Of a stretch of DNA of 7,974 nucleotides, positions 1-5,699 are shown one piece after another. This DNA is from UPXZ01 sp964498765. Lineage in GTDB: Bacteria > Bacteroidota > Bacteroidia > Bacteroidales > Paludibacteraceae. Positions within the stretch are counted from its first letter, which is position 1. Each line of letters begins with the position of its first letter. Under the pieces are notes generated by a model. That model had not been told where the DNA came from. It saw only the letters and a list, made by a program, of their open reading frames with translations, and ran no database searches. A program made the translations under genes and the position numbers. The stretch spans positions 1 to 7,974 of the forward strand of contig CAZCIU010000098.1 in the NCBI GenBank assembly GCA_964498765.1, in the 5' to 3' direction.

Positions 1-782
1 AAACTTTTCAGGCTGTCGAACATAAAACTCATTTTGCGTGTTTGCAGCTGATTTTCAGTCATATCGTACTGAATTTGCCACTGTTTTTCGGCTTCAATCG
101 GCTCACGTACAAATGATTTGATGACGTTGATGCTCTCGATGATATTGATGATTTGGTTGTTTTTGGTTTCTCGATAGGTGCGCATTCTGCGACGAAATCC
201 GCCCAGTTTTTTGGCTTGCCGCTGACTGATTAGGAAGTAAATCGGCACGATACACAGCCCCACCAAGCCAACATAAAAATTGGCAGAAAACATCACAATG
301 AGCGCAATCAAGGCATTGGCAAAAAGCGGCAGCACATCGATAAAGAAATTTTGCACCATCCGCGTCAGTCCGCTGATGCCCCAATCGATGCGGGTTTGCA
401 ACTTGCCGCTTTCGTTTTCGGTGGAAGTAAAAAACGCCATCCGGTAAGTCAGAATGCGTTCTACCACGTTTTGCGAAAGGTCGCGGGCAATAAAAATCCG
501 AAGTTTTTCGCCGAAATATTTCTGCCCGAATTGCACGGCGGCGTAAATCACCTCTTTTCCCAACAGCACCGATGAAATAATCAGCAGCAAGTGCATCCCT
601 TCACTCAACGCCTTTTTTGCTACCATCAAATCGCTGATGCTGTCCACCGTAAATCGCAGGACAAACGCGTTGATTTGTGCCGCGAACGAGCCAACCAACG
701 TCAAAATCAGCGTGTAGAAAATCAGGTTTTTGTACGGTTTGGCAAAAGGAATTAGTTTTTTGAAGAGTTGGGGTAAAGTCAT
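1..782 (-). CDS. ABC exporter, N-terminal transmembrane domain (partial)
   Basis: This is the first 260 codons of a gene whose 3' part lies beyond the left edge. The frame is open from the ATG (bases 782-780) to base 1. The translation begins MTLPQLFKKLIPFAKPYKNL and has the look of a type I ABC exporter membrane domain (PF00664 class). Hydrophobic helices lie near residues 22-42, 66-85, 147-168 and 170-187. Between and after them are long cytoplasmic-type segments, including the family-like stretch IIESINVIKSFVRE at about 211-227. The ATP-binding domain (Walker A, ABC signature) would follow off-window, so ATP hydrolysis and substrate cannot be judged. Lipid A flippases (MsbA-like), peptide exporters and drug exporters all share this fold. 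It is the last visible gene of the minus-strand run, starting 40 bases after the protease stop. No Shine-Dalgarno is seen, which is usual in Bacteroidota. Confidence 0.85.
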   Translation of the reverse strand, partial: MTLPQLFKKLIPFAKPYKNLIFYTLILTLVGSFAAQINAFVLRFTVDSISDLMVAKKALSEGMHLLLIISSVLLGKEVIYAAVQFGQKYFGEKLRIFIARDLSQNVVERILTYRMAFFTSTENESGKLQTRIDWGISGLTRMVQNFFIDVLPLFANALIALIVMFSANFYVGLVGLCIVPIYFLISQRQAKKLGGFRRRMRTYRETKNNQIINIIESINVIKSFVREPIEAEKQWQIQYDMTENQLQTRKMSFMFDSLKS

Positions 783-796
783 AGTTTATTTTTGAT

Positions 797-824
797 ATTG
801 GATTTTAGATTTACGATTGGATTT
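797..824. repeat. Pair of ATTGGATTT direct repeats after the protease gene
   Basis: ATTGGATTT occurs at 797-805 and again at 816-824, with TTAGATTTACG between them. The second copy overlaps the stop codon of the protease gene. The low-complexity style resembles degenerate intergenic repeats in Bacteroidota. No function can be assigned, and no transposon ends are seen. Confidence 0.4.
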
Positions 825-2208
825 ATTTTATAATTGATAAATTCATATTTTCAAAATCGAAAATAGCTTTTGAACCATATTTAAGAATGGATGAGCCCAA
901 AGCACCTCCTTCCGGCGAGCCAAATTTGTAATCATTTTCTTTGTCGACCGTTATATCGCAGTCGTTTTTCATTGTGAAAATAGCATCATCTAATTTTACA
1001 TCAATTTTCTCGCAATCAAAGACATTTCGGGTGGTAATACTTGCTTCATTACAGCCACCAACGGCACCGGAGACTTCTTTTGATTTGGCGTTTTTTGGGA
1101 TTTTGTGCTTGAATTTATTGTAAAACTCAGAATTTATTTCCAATCCACCATCGCTTCCGGTATCAAACCAGGCGATGAAATCCTCATTCGCCACTTTCAT
1201 TATCAGGCTGAGCGAGCCGTATTCGTCAACAAAAAGATTTTTATCGGGGATTTCAGCGTTTCTGTCTCGTTTCGGAAAGGAGAGCGTATTTTCAATCCGA
1301 TTGTATTCAATCAAACCTAATTTCATCATAATGGGCAATCCAAGCACAATGTCAAATTGATCATTCAGCAGCGAATCGCATTTCACCTGTTTCGGATCAT
1401 TTCGGTTTATCGTTTCCATGCTTACGTACACAGGAACATTCTTAATCAAGAAATTACCCAATTCCAGGTTGTCAATCATTCCGAGCATTCCTTTAATATT
1501 GCCATTCATCAATATCGTATCCTGCGAATGAAATTTCACGCCAATATTCTTAGCCACTTCACGGTTCCAGATATAGCAAGCACCTGCTCCCGTATCAAAA
1601 ACAGTTCGCAGCGTTTTGTTGTTCCATTTCGTACGAAGAAAGATACCATTCAGCTTTTTATTAAATTTATCCAAATGAATTACAGCCGGTGTATCACTCT
1701 GTTTTTCAAATACTTTTATCCTTTTTGTGTTTTGGCTGAGTTGAGTAAATGAGGTGATTACCTGATTAAATCCATCAAGCAAACTTTGCTTGGTCGAGTT
1801 GTCTATCGCGGTGTCATTTTCTATAAGCTGCACCAATTTTCTGGAAACCTCAATCCCCTTTTCGTAGTTCTGAGATGATCCGCATACGTTGACAATACTC
1901 TGAGCATAGCTCGAAATCAAGGTGATATTGTCCATTTTCAGTGGATTTATGAATATCAAATCCTCGTAAGCCTGAATGGAAGCATCGTGTCGGTTAAAGA
2001 CCTTTCCGGTTTCGGCCGTGTACCAAAGTTTGACAAATTCATTGGTAATCTGTTCTTTATTTTCCTGGTAAAACCGCTCAATTTCAAACCATTTTTTTGT
2101 AGGAATTAAATCAGCCAAGGCCTGATTGGGCTCCACTTGGTTTTGAGCATGTACTTTTACAATCGAAAAACAGAATATAAGAATTAGGAAAAATAGTGAT
2201 TTTTTCAT
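823..2208 (-). CDS. Secreted two-lobed retropepsin-like aspartic protease
   Basis: The protein has 461 residues. It starts with a classic signal peptide (KK, then a hydrophobic stretch, then VHA-Q, likely cut near residue 21 or 22), so it should act in the periplasm or outside the cell. Residues 25-165 are predicted mostly helical and vaguely TPR-like, with no catalytic motif. Two retropepsin-type lobes follow. Lobe 1 has VFDTGAGA at 203-210 and the partner motif DIVLG at 286-290. Lobe 2 has WFDTGSDGG at 347-355 and GALGSS at 435-440. Each lobe thus keeps the Asp-Thr-Gly loop (D205, D349) and the hydrophobic-hydrophobic-Gly motif that braces it. This suggests an intramolecular pseudodimer, as in pepsin. 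No PDZ domain is visible, unlike many related Bacteroidota proteins. The substrate is unknown. It lies 24 bases after pdxH and 40 bases before the ABC exporter, on the same strand. The gene is visibly more AT-rich than most neighbours. Confidence 0.85.
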   Translation of the reverse strand: MKKSLFFLILIFCFSIVKVHAQNQVEPNQALADLIPTKKWFEIERFYQENKEQITNEFVKLWYTAETGKVFNRHDASIQAYEDLIFINPLKMDNITLISSYAQSIVNVCGSSQNYEKGIEVSRKLVQLIENDTAIDNSTKQSLLDGFNQVITSFTQLSQNTKRIKVFEKQSDTPAVIHLDKFNKKLNGIFLRTKWNNKTLRTVFDTGAGACYIWNREVAKNIGVKFHSQDTILMNGNIKGMLGMIDNLELGNFLIKNVPVYVSMETINRNDPKQVKCDSLLNDQFDIVLGLPIMMKLGLIEYNRIENTLSFPKRDRNAEIPDKNLFVDEYGSLSLIMKVANEDFIAWFDTGSDGGLEINSEFYNKFKHKIPKNAKSKEVSGAVGGCNEASITTRNVFDCEKIDVKLDDAIFTMKNDCDITVDKENDYKFGSPEGGALGSSILKYGSKAIFDFENMNLSIIK

Positions 2209-2232
2209 AATGCTGATTTTTATTTTGGATTT

Positions 2233-2874
2233 CTACGGTGCCAATCGCTCAATTTTCCACTCGCCATTTTCTTGTAAAGTGTAGAGCAGTCGGTCGTGCA
2301 TTCGACTTGGGCGGCCTTGCCAAAACTCAATTTCAGTAGGTTTTACACGATAACCGCCCCAATGAGGTGGTTTGGGAATTACACCACGTTTAAAACGTTC
2401 ACTGTAATAGTCGAAAGTTTCTTTCAGCCAACCTTTTCCGGCAACTACGAGGCTCTGAGTAGAACTCCATGCGCCCAATTTACTGCCTTCGGGTCTGCTG
2501 TTAAAGTAATCAATGCTTTCCTGTACGGTAGTCCGTTCCACAGTACCTCTGATGCGAACTTGTCGCTCCAGTTCTTTCCAGAAAATAACTACAGCCACAT
2601 TTGGATTATCTTCTATTTCGTGTCCTTTGGTGCTGTCATAATTGGTGTAAAATACAAAACCACGCTCATCAAAAGCCTTCAATAAGACTACTCGGGCATT
2701 TGGAATACCGTCTTTAACGGTAGCTACAGTCATTGCATTTACTTCTGTAATGTCCGATTCCATAGCTTCATTCCACCAAAGTTCGAACATATCAATCGCA
2801 TTTTTGACTGCATCCGATTCGTCAAGACTTTTTTTGGAATAATTGATGCGGATGTCCGCAATATTTTTGTGCAT
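2233..2874 (-). CDS. pdxH: Pyridoxamine 5'-phosphate oxidase
   Basis: This cytoplasmic FMN enzyme oxidises pyridoxine or pyridoxamine 5'-phosphate to pyridoxal 5'-phosphate, the last step of B6 synthesis and salvage. At 213 residues it has the family's normal length. Landmarks match the E. coli enzyme with a constant offset of six residues. FMN-site residues are R61 to K66 (RVVLLK), Y76, S81-K83, Q105, W185 and R195. PLP-site residues are K66, Y123, R127, S131, R191 and H193. The C-terminal signature IEFWQGRPSRMHDR is at 182-195, and the protein ends in the typical WKIERLAP. All expected catalytic and binding residues are present, so it should be active. It begins 14 bases after the DUF3267 gene stop and sits inside the minus-strand run. 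Nothing in the run is obviously B6-specific, so its position is probably operon convenience. Confidence 0.97.
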   Translation of the reverse strand: MHKNIADIRINYSKKSLDESDAVKNAIDMFELWWNEAMESDITEVNAMTVATVKDGIPNARVVLLKAFDERGFVFYTNYDSTKGHEIEDNPNVAVVIFWKELERQVRIRGTVERTTVQESIDYFNSRPEGSKLGAWSSTQSLVVAGKGWLKETFDYYSERFKRGVIPKPPHWGGYRVKPTEIEFWQGRPSRMHDRLLYTLQENGEWKIERLAP

Positions 2875-2888
2875 AAATGATTGTAAAA

Positions 2889-3524
2889 TTAAATTGCTTT
2901 TTTCTTTTTATAAAAATACATTTTCCCTTCGTCTTTTACATCAAAAGTATAAATTTCATCTTCTTTTCGATTTTCAAAAAAACACAACATTCCCAAATCT
3001 CCTGCACAAAAAAAACTGTGCAAACCGAGAATGCTTAAGAAAAAATAGTACAGCGGTTGCTCAAACCAGATTATGGCTCCAACGATGCTTGCAATTGCTA
3101 CCACTACAGCCGGTGCAAGTGCTACTACAGCGAATTTTCTGTAGCCAAGCACCTGACGGTCAGCCTGTACGTAAAACATAAACTTTTTCAATTTCATACC
3201 GAATGAGAGTTTTCTGGCACCCACGGCAAGAAAAGCGAAAAAATGCAGTAATTCGTGAATAATAACGATTGCTGTGACGCAAAACAAAACTCCCCAGCCT
3301 AAATATTCCAGCATTACGGTGTCTTTGTATCGCATATAGTGAGCAAATGCCTTGATAAGCGCGAAGCCAAAAAGCAACAAACCCATTCCCTGATACATTT
3401 TCGCAATCAAACCAAAGCCCTGATTTCCGGTCAGTTCACGCTGTAGAAAAGGTTTGAGATTGGAAACGTCCAAGGTCTCGATAAGCTCAAAATCGGGATT
3501 GTTGCTTAGTTCTTTGTAATTCAT
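2889..3524 (-). CDS. Membrane-embedded putative zincin metallopeptidase, DUF3267-like
   Basis: This 211-residue protein has a hydrophobic core with probable membrane segments near 46-60, 75-100, 132-153 and 158-172. The HExxH motif HELLH at 90-94 lies inside the second segment, as in intramembrane or membrane-bound zincins. H169 and D176 (in HSFFCAGDLG) are candidates for the remaining zinc ligand. The layout matches the putative zincin family DUF3267 (PF11667), whose members are mostly uncharacterised. The C-terminus is charged (ENRKEDE, then KKKKAI) and probably cytoplasmic. Its ATG overlaps the TGA of the nucleoside phosphorylase gene (ATGA, 4 bases), so translation is probably coupled, and pdxH starts 14 bases downstream. 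Substrate and activity are unknown. The HExxH and membrane pattern is read directly; the family assignment is from recognition and is less certain than the motif. Confidence 0.8.
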   Translation of the reverse strand: MNYKELSNNPDFELIETLDVSNLKPFLQRELTGNQGFGLIAKMYQGMGLLLFGFALIKAFAHYMRYKDTVMLEYLGWGVLFCVTAIVIIHELLHFFAFLAVGARKLSFGMKLKKFMFYVQADRQVLGYRKFAVVALAPAVVVAIASIVGAIIWFEQPLYYFFLSILGLHSFFCAGDLGMLCFFENRKEDEIYTFDVKDEGKMYFYKKKKAI

Positions 3525-4339
3525 CCTTCAATCTCCGCCACCAATTCTTTCATAATTTGAGTCATAAGCGGTTGCGCCTTGTTCCCGATTTCCTGAACTT
3601 CTTCGTGCGTAACCTCCACAATTTTTCCTTCTACGCCAAGGTCAGTAATAATCGACATCCCAAACACGTTCATTCCGGCATGATTGGCAACGATTACCTC
3701 GGGCACCGTACTCATCCCTACGGCATCACCACCGATGATGCGGAAATATTTGTATTCAGACGGAGTTTCAAAAGTGGGTCCGGAAGTGCCTACATATACG
3801 CCTTCCACCACTTTTATGCTGTTTCTTTTAGCAATTTCTTTTGCTTTCGCAATGAGATTTTTGGAGTAAGCCTCACTCATATCCGGGAAGCGTGTACCGA
3901 GTTCGTTGAAGTTTTTTCCGCGCAGCGGATGCTCCGGAAATACGTTGATGTGGTCGGTAATAATCATCAAATCACCTATTTCGAAATCGGGATTCATACC
4001 GCCCGACGCATTGGAAACAAGCAGATTCTCAATTCCGAGCGCTTTCATCACGCGTACAGGAAATGTAACCTGTTTCATATCGTATCCTTCGTAATAATGA
4101 AACCGTCCCTGCATGGCAAGCACATCCACATTGCCCAGTTTGCCGAAAATCAGCTTGCCGCTGTGCCCTTCCACGGTTGAAACCGGAAAATTCGGAATTG
4201 TATCGTATGGGATCTCCAGTTTTTCTGTGATTTGCGTTACTAAATTTCCTAATCCTGTACCGAGGATAATTCCCGTTTTGGGAAGAACCTGAACTTTTGA
4301 TTGGATAAAATCAGCCGTTTGTTGAATTTTTTCTAACAT
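3521..4339 (-). CDS. punA: Purine nucleoside phosphorylase, trimeric PNP-I/MTAP family
   Basis: This cytoplasmic purine salvage enzyme cleaves purine (deoxy)nucleosides with phosphate to give free base and (deoxy)ribose 1-phosphate. It has 272 residues, normal for the trimeric class. Visible motifs are the phosphate loop GTGLGN at 27-32, EGHSGKL at 57-63, MQGRFHYYEGY at 76-86, SNASGG at 109-114, GPTFETPSEY at 187-196 with E191 (human Glu201), and GMSTVPEV at 208-215 with M209 (human Met219). H245 matches human His257. The residue equivalent to human Asn243, which reads the purine 6-position, is Asp here (D233, in SIITDLG). That may widen or shift base choice towards adenosine, so the usual label 'inosine/guanosine-specific' should be used with care. 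Its ATG lies inside the end of lpxK (29-base overlap), and its TGA overlaps the start of the next gene. Confidence 0.95.
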   Translation of the reverse strand: MLEKIQQTADFIQSKVQVLPKTGIILGTGLGNLVTQITEKLEIPYDTIPNFPVSTVEGHSGKLIFGKLGNVDVLAMQGRFHYYEGYDMKQVTFPVRVMKALGIENLLVSNASGGMNPDFEIGDLMIITDHINVFPEHPLRGKNFNELGTRFPDMSEAYSKNLIAKAKEIAKRNSIKVVEGVYVGTSGPTFETPSEYKYFRIIGGDAVGMSTVPEVIVANHAGMNVFGMSIITDLGVEGKIVEVTHEEVQEIGNKAQPLMTQIMKELVAEIEG

Positions 4340-5378
4340 AGTCGTATATTTTTTTAGTTAATTTTTCTTCTTCGCCCAAAAGTATCTTTACTTCTAACGG
4401 CAGCGCAAAAATATTGTTCTTAATTTGCTCCGAAATAAATGGGTTTGACTTCAATCTCGCAGCATCTTTTTCTGTTGTCACAATGATTTTTTCGCCTTCG
4501 GTATCGTTGAATTTTTGCTCAATTTCCTCCAAATCATCTTTCGTAAAGTCGTAGTGATCGGGAAAATTGAATTTTACTGTTCTTTCGGTCACTGTTTCCA
4601 AATAGCGATGCATGGGTTCCGGATTTTCAATTCCGGTTACTATAAAAACGGTCGTTGTCCGATTTATTTCAGGCGCTTCAATATTTTTTTCAAAAACAGG
4701 GTAAATTTTCCCATAATCAAAAGTGGAAAAATAGAGTTCCTGCTCGAGAAGCAGGTTCAGTTTTTTATGAAAAATTTTCTTGTCAAGCACCGCGTCCTTC
4801 GGGCATTTGGAGACGATAACGATGTCAGCCCGCTTGCTGTTGCGCGCATATTCCCGCAAAGTGCCGTAGGGAAGCATGCTGTCTTCCGTAAAAAGAAGTC
4901 GGAAATCGGTTAGCAGTATGCTCAAACCTGCCTGGATATGTCTGTGCTGAAATGAATCGTCCAGTAAAATCACCTCCGTTTTGGGAAATCGATGCAGCAA
5001 TTCCTTCGCTCCATGCACTCGTTTTTCATCCACAGCCACTACCGTTTGGGGAAATTTACAGAAAATCTGATACGGTTCATCGCCAATCTGCCCGGCATCC
5101 GAATTTTGATCCGCCAGCAAAAAACCTTTGGTCGATCTTTTGTAGCCGCGGCTCAAAACGGCAGTCTTAAAATCAGGATTTAAAATTTTCAATAAAAACT
5201 CTGTGTGGGGCGTTTTTCCTGTACCGCCTGCAACCAGATTTCCCACTCCGATTATTGGCACTACGAAACCGACGGAAGGCAGCAGTTTCGTGTCAAAAAG
5301 AAAGTTACGCACTGCTGTAACACCGCCGTAAAGGAGGGAAAGCAGATAAAAAAGAATATTTTTTCGCGGTTTTGGCAT
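4311..5378 (-). CDS. lpxK: Tetraacyldisaccharide 4'-kinase (lipid A synthesis)
   Basis: LpxK phosphorylates the 4' position of tetraacyldisaccharide 1-phosphate at the inner membrane, giving lipid IVA. From the ATG at 5378 the protein has 355 residues. The N-terminal hydrophobic segment (ILFYLLSLLYGG, about 8-19) is the membrane anchor. The P-loop VGNLVAGGTGKTPH is at about 45-58, followed by LSRGYKR at 75-81, GDEPYQ at 99-104 and DDSFQHRH at 140-147 (often DDGFQH or DDAFQH in relatives; here Ser). The conserved His of FPDHYDF is at about 275. An in-frame GTG nine bases upstream (5387-5385) would add three residues. I prefer the ATG because a probable -7 promoter element overlaps the GTG and because the family begins close to LLYG. 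It leads the minus-strand run and overlaps the nucleoside phosphorylase gene by 29 bases. Confidence 0.95.
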   Translation of the reverse strand: MPKPRKNILFYLLSLLYGGVTAVRNFLFDTKLLPSVGFVVPIIGVGNLVAGGTGKTPHTEFLLKILNPDFKTAVLSRGYKRSTKGFLLADQNSDAGQIGDEPYQIFCKFPQTVVAVDEKRVHGAKELLHRFPKTEVILLDDSFQHRHIQAGLSILLTDFRLLFTEDSMLPYGTLREYARNSKRADIVIVSKCPKDAVLDKKIFHKKLNLLLEQELYFSTFDYGKIYPVFEKNIEAPEINRTTTVFIVTGIENPEPMHRYLETVTERTVKFNFPDHYDFTKDDLEEIEQKFNDTEGEKIIVTTEKDAARLKSNPFISEQIKNNIFALPLEVKILLGEEEKLTKKIYDYVRKNSTNG

Positions 5379-5386
5379 AAGAATCA

Positions 5387-5394
5387 CAAAGATA
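5387..5394 (-). promoter_or_regulatory. Probable -7 element driving lpxK and downstream genes
   Basis: Read on the minus strand this is TATCTTTG, a match to the Bacteroidota -7 consensus TAnnTTTG, eight bases before the preferred lpxK ATG. No TTG is found at the expected -33 distance; the region there is only T-rich. Transcription would start within a few bases of the ATG, giving an almost leaderless mRNA. It is a sequence match only. Confidence 0.4.
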
Positions 5395-5451
5395 AAAAAT
5401 GTTTTTTGAAAAATATCATCTAAGCCTTTTTGATTGAAGATCCTGTGAAAT

Positions 5452-5468
5452 GGATGACGGATGACGGA
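5452..5468. repeat. Short tandem repeat, GGATGAC x 2.4
   Basis: The sequence reads GGATGAC, GGATGAC, GGA without mismatch. It is followed directly by AAGTCCGGAACTT, an imperfect dyad. The unit is too short to assign a function. It resembles the short degenerate repeats found between genes in Bacteroidota, so it may be one copy of an interspersed family; only a whole-genome search would show this. Confidence 0.6.
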
Positions 5469-5533
5469 AGTCCGGAACTTACCAGGGATTTCCCGTAATT
5501 TTTAAATTGCGAAGATGATTTTAAGAACAAAAG

Positions 5534-5563
5534 TTACCTCATAAATTGAAATCCATACATTTG
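5534..5563 (+). promoter_or_regulatory. Weaker upstream promoter candidate for the PASTA gene
   Basis: TACATTTG at 5556-5563 fits TAnnTTTG exactly and is followed by CA, as is common. The -33 position offers TTA (5534-5536) rather than TTG, with a 19-base spacer. If used it would give a leader of about 130 bases containing the second promoter and the hairpin. A chance match is possible in such AT-rich DNA. Confidence 0.3.
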
Positions 5564-5620
5564 CAGAGAAGTGCTTTTCTTTCAAAAAAGTTATTTTTCC
5601 TCAAAACTAAATTCTATTAA

Positions 5621-5650
5621 TTGAATAAACCGATAAATTAATTATTTTTG
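5621..5650 (+). promoter_or_regulatory. Probable promoter of the PASTA gene
   Basis: TTG at 5621-5623, a 19-base spacer and TATTTTTG at 5643-5650 match both halves of the Bacteroidota primary sigma factor consensus with correct spacing. The start of transcription should lie near 5655-5660, leaving a leader of about 40-45 bases before the ATG at 5700. The leader begins with the hairpin at 5655-5680. Confidence 0.6.
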
Positions 5651-5654
5651 CACT

Positions 5655-5680
5655 TTGTGAACTCTGGCAGAGTTTCACAA
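5655..5680 (+). promoter_or_regulatory. Leader hairpin or operator-like inverted repeat
   Basis: Left arm TTGTGAACTCT (5655-5665) pairs with right arm AGAGTTTCACAA (5669-5680) around a GGC loop. All eleven left-arm bases pair, with one unpaired T on the right. It lies at the predicted 5' end of the transcript and ends 19 bases before the ATG. It could be a stabilising 5' stem, a control on translation, or a binding site for a dimeric regulator. The pairing is seen directly; the role is not known. Confidence 0.6.
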
Positions 5681-5699
5681 CATCTGACAAAGACTTTTT

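Larger units (their letters stand above)
5379..5699. other. Divergent intergenic region between lpxK and the PASTA gene
   Basis: These 321 bases hold no convincing ORF. They are AT-rich apart from a GC-richer patch at 5452-5497. Contents, left to right: a -7 element for lpxK (5387-5394), a 7-base tandem repeat (5452-5468), two imperfect dyads (5468-5480 and 5480-5497), a weaker plus-strand promoter candidate (5534-5563), a good plus-strand promoter (5621-5650) and a leader hairpin (5655-5680). I see no riboswitch fold and no intrinsic terminator, as expected between divergent genes. Confidence 0.8.

Noticed and set aside
1357..1752. A 131-codon plus-strand ORF opposite the protease gene
   Set aside because: It lies wholly within the protease gene, including the first catalytic DTG region, and its translation shows no domain or plausible start context.
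3557..4180. A 207-codon plus-strand ORF opposite the nucleoside phosphorylase gene
   Set aside because: The other strand encodes a complete, motif-rich enzyme. The plus-strand translation has no recognisable domain and an His/Asn/Phe-rich composition typical of antisense shadows.
823..5378. A defence or secretion system formed by the protease, zincin and ABC genes
   Set aside because: The zincin and protease are separated by pdxH, the ABC gene is incomplete, and no cargo peptide, leader peptidase domain or partner gene is seen. Adjacency alone does not support a joint system.
5388..5699. Riboswitch or small RNA gene in the divergent intergenic region
   Set aside because: Apart from the single hairpin at 5655-5680 there is no multi-stem conserved fold I recognise, and the two possible plus-strand promoters can both be explained by the PASTA gene.
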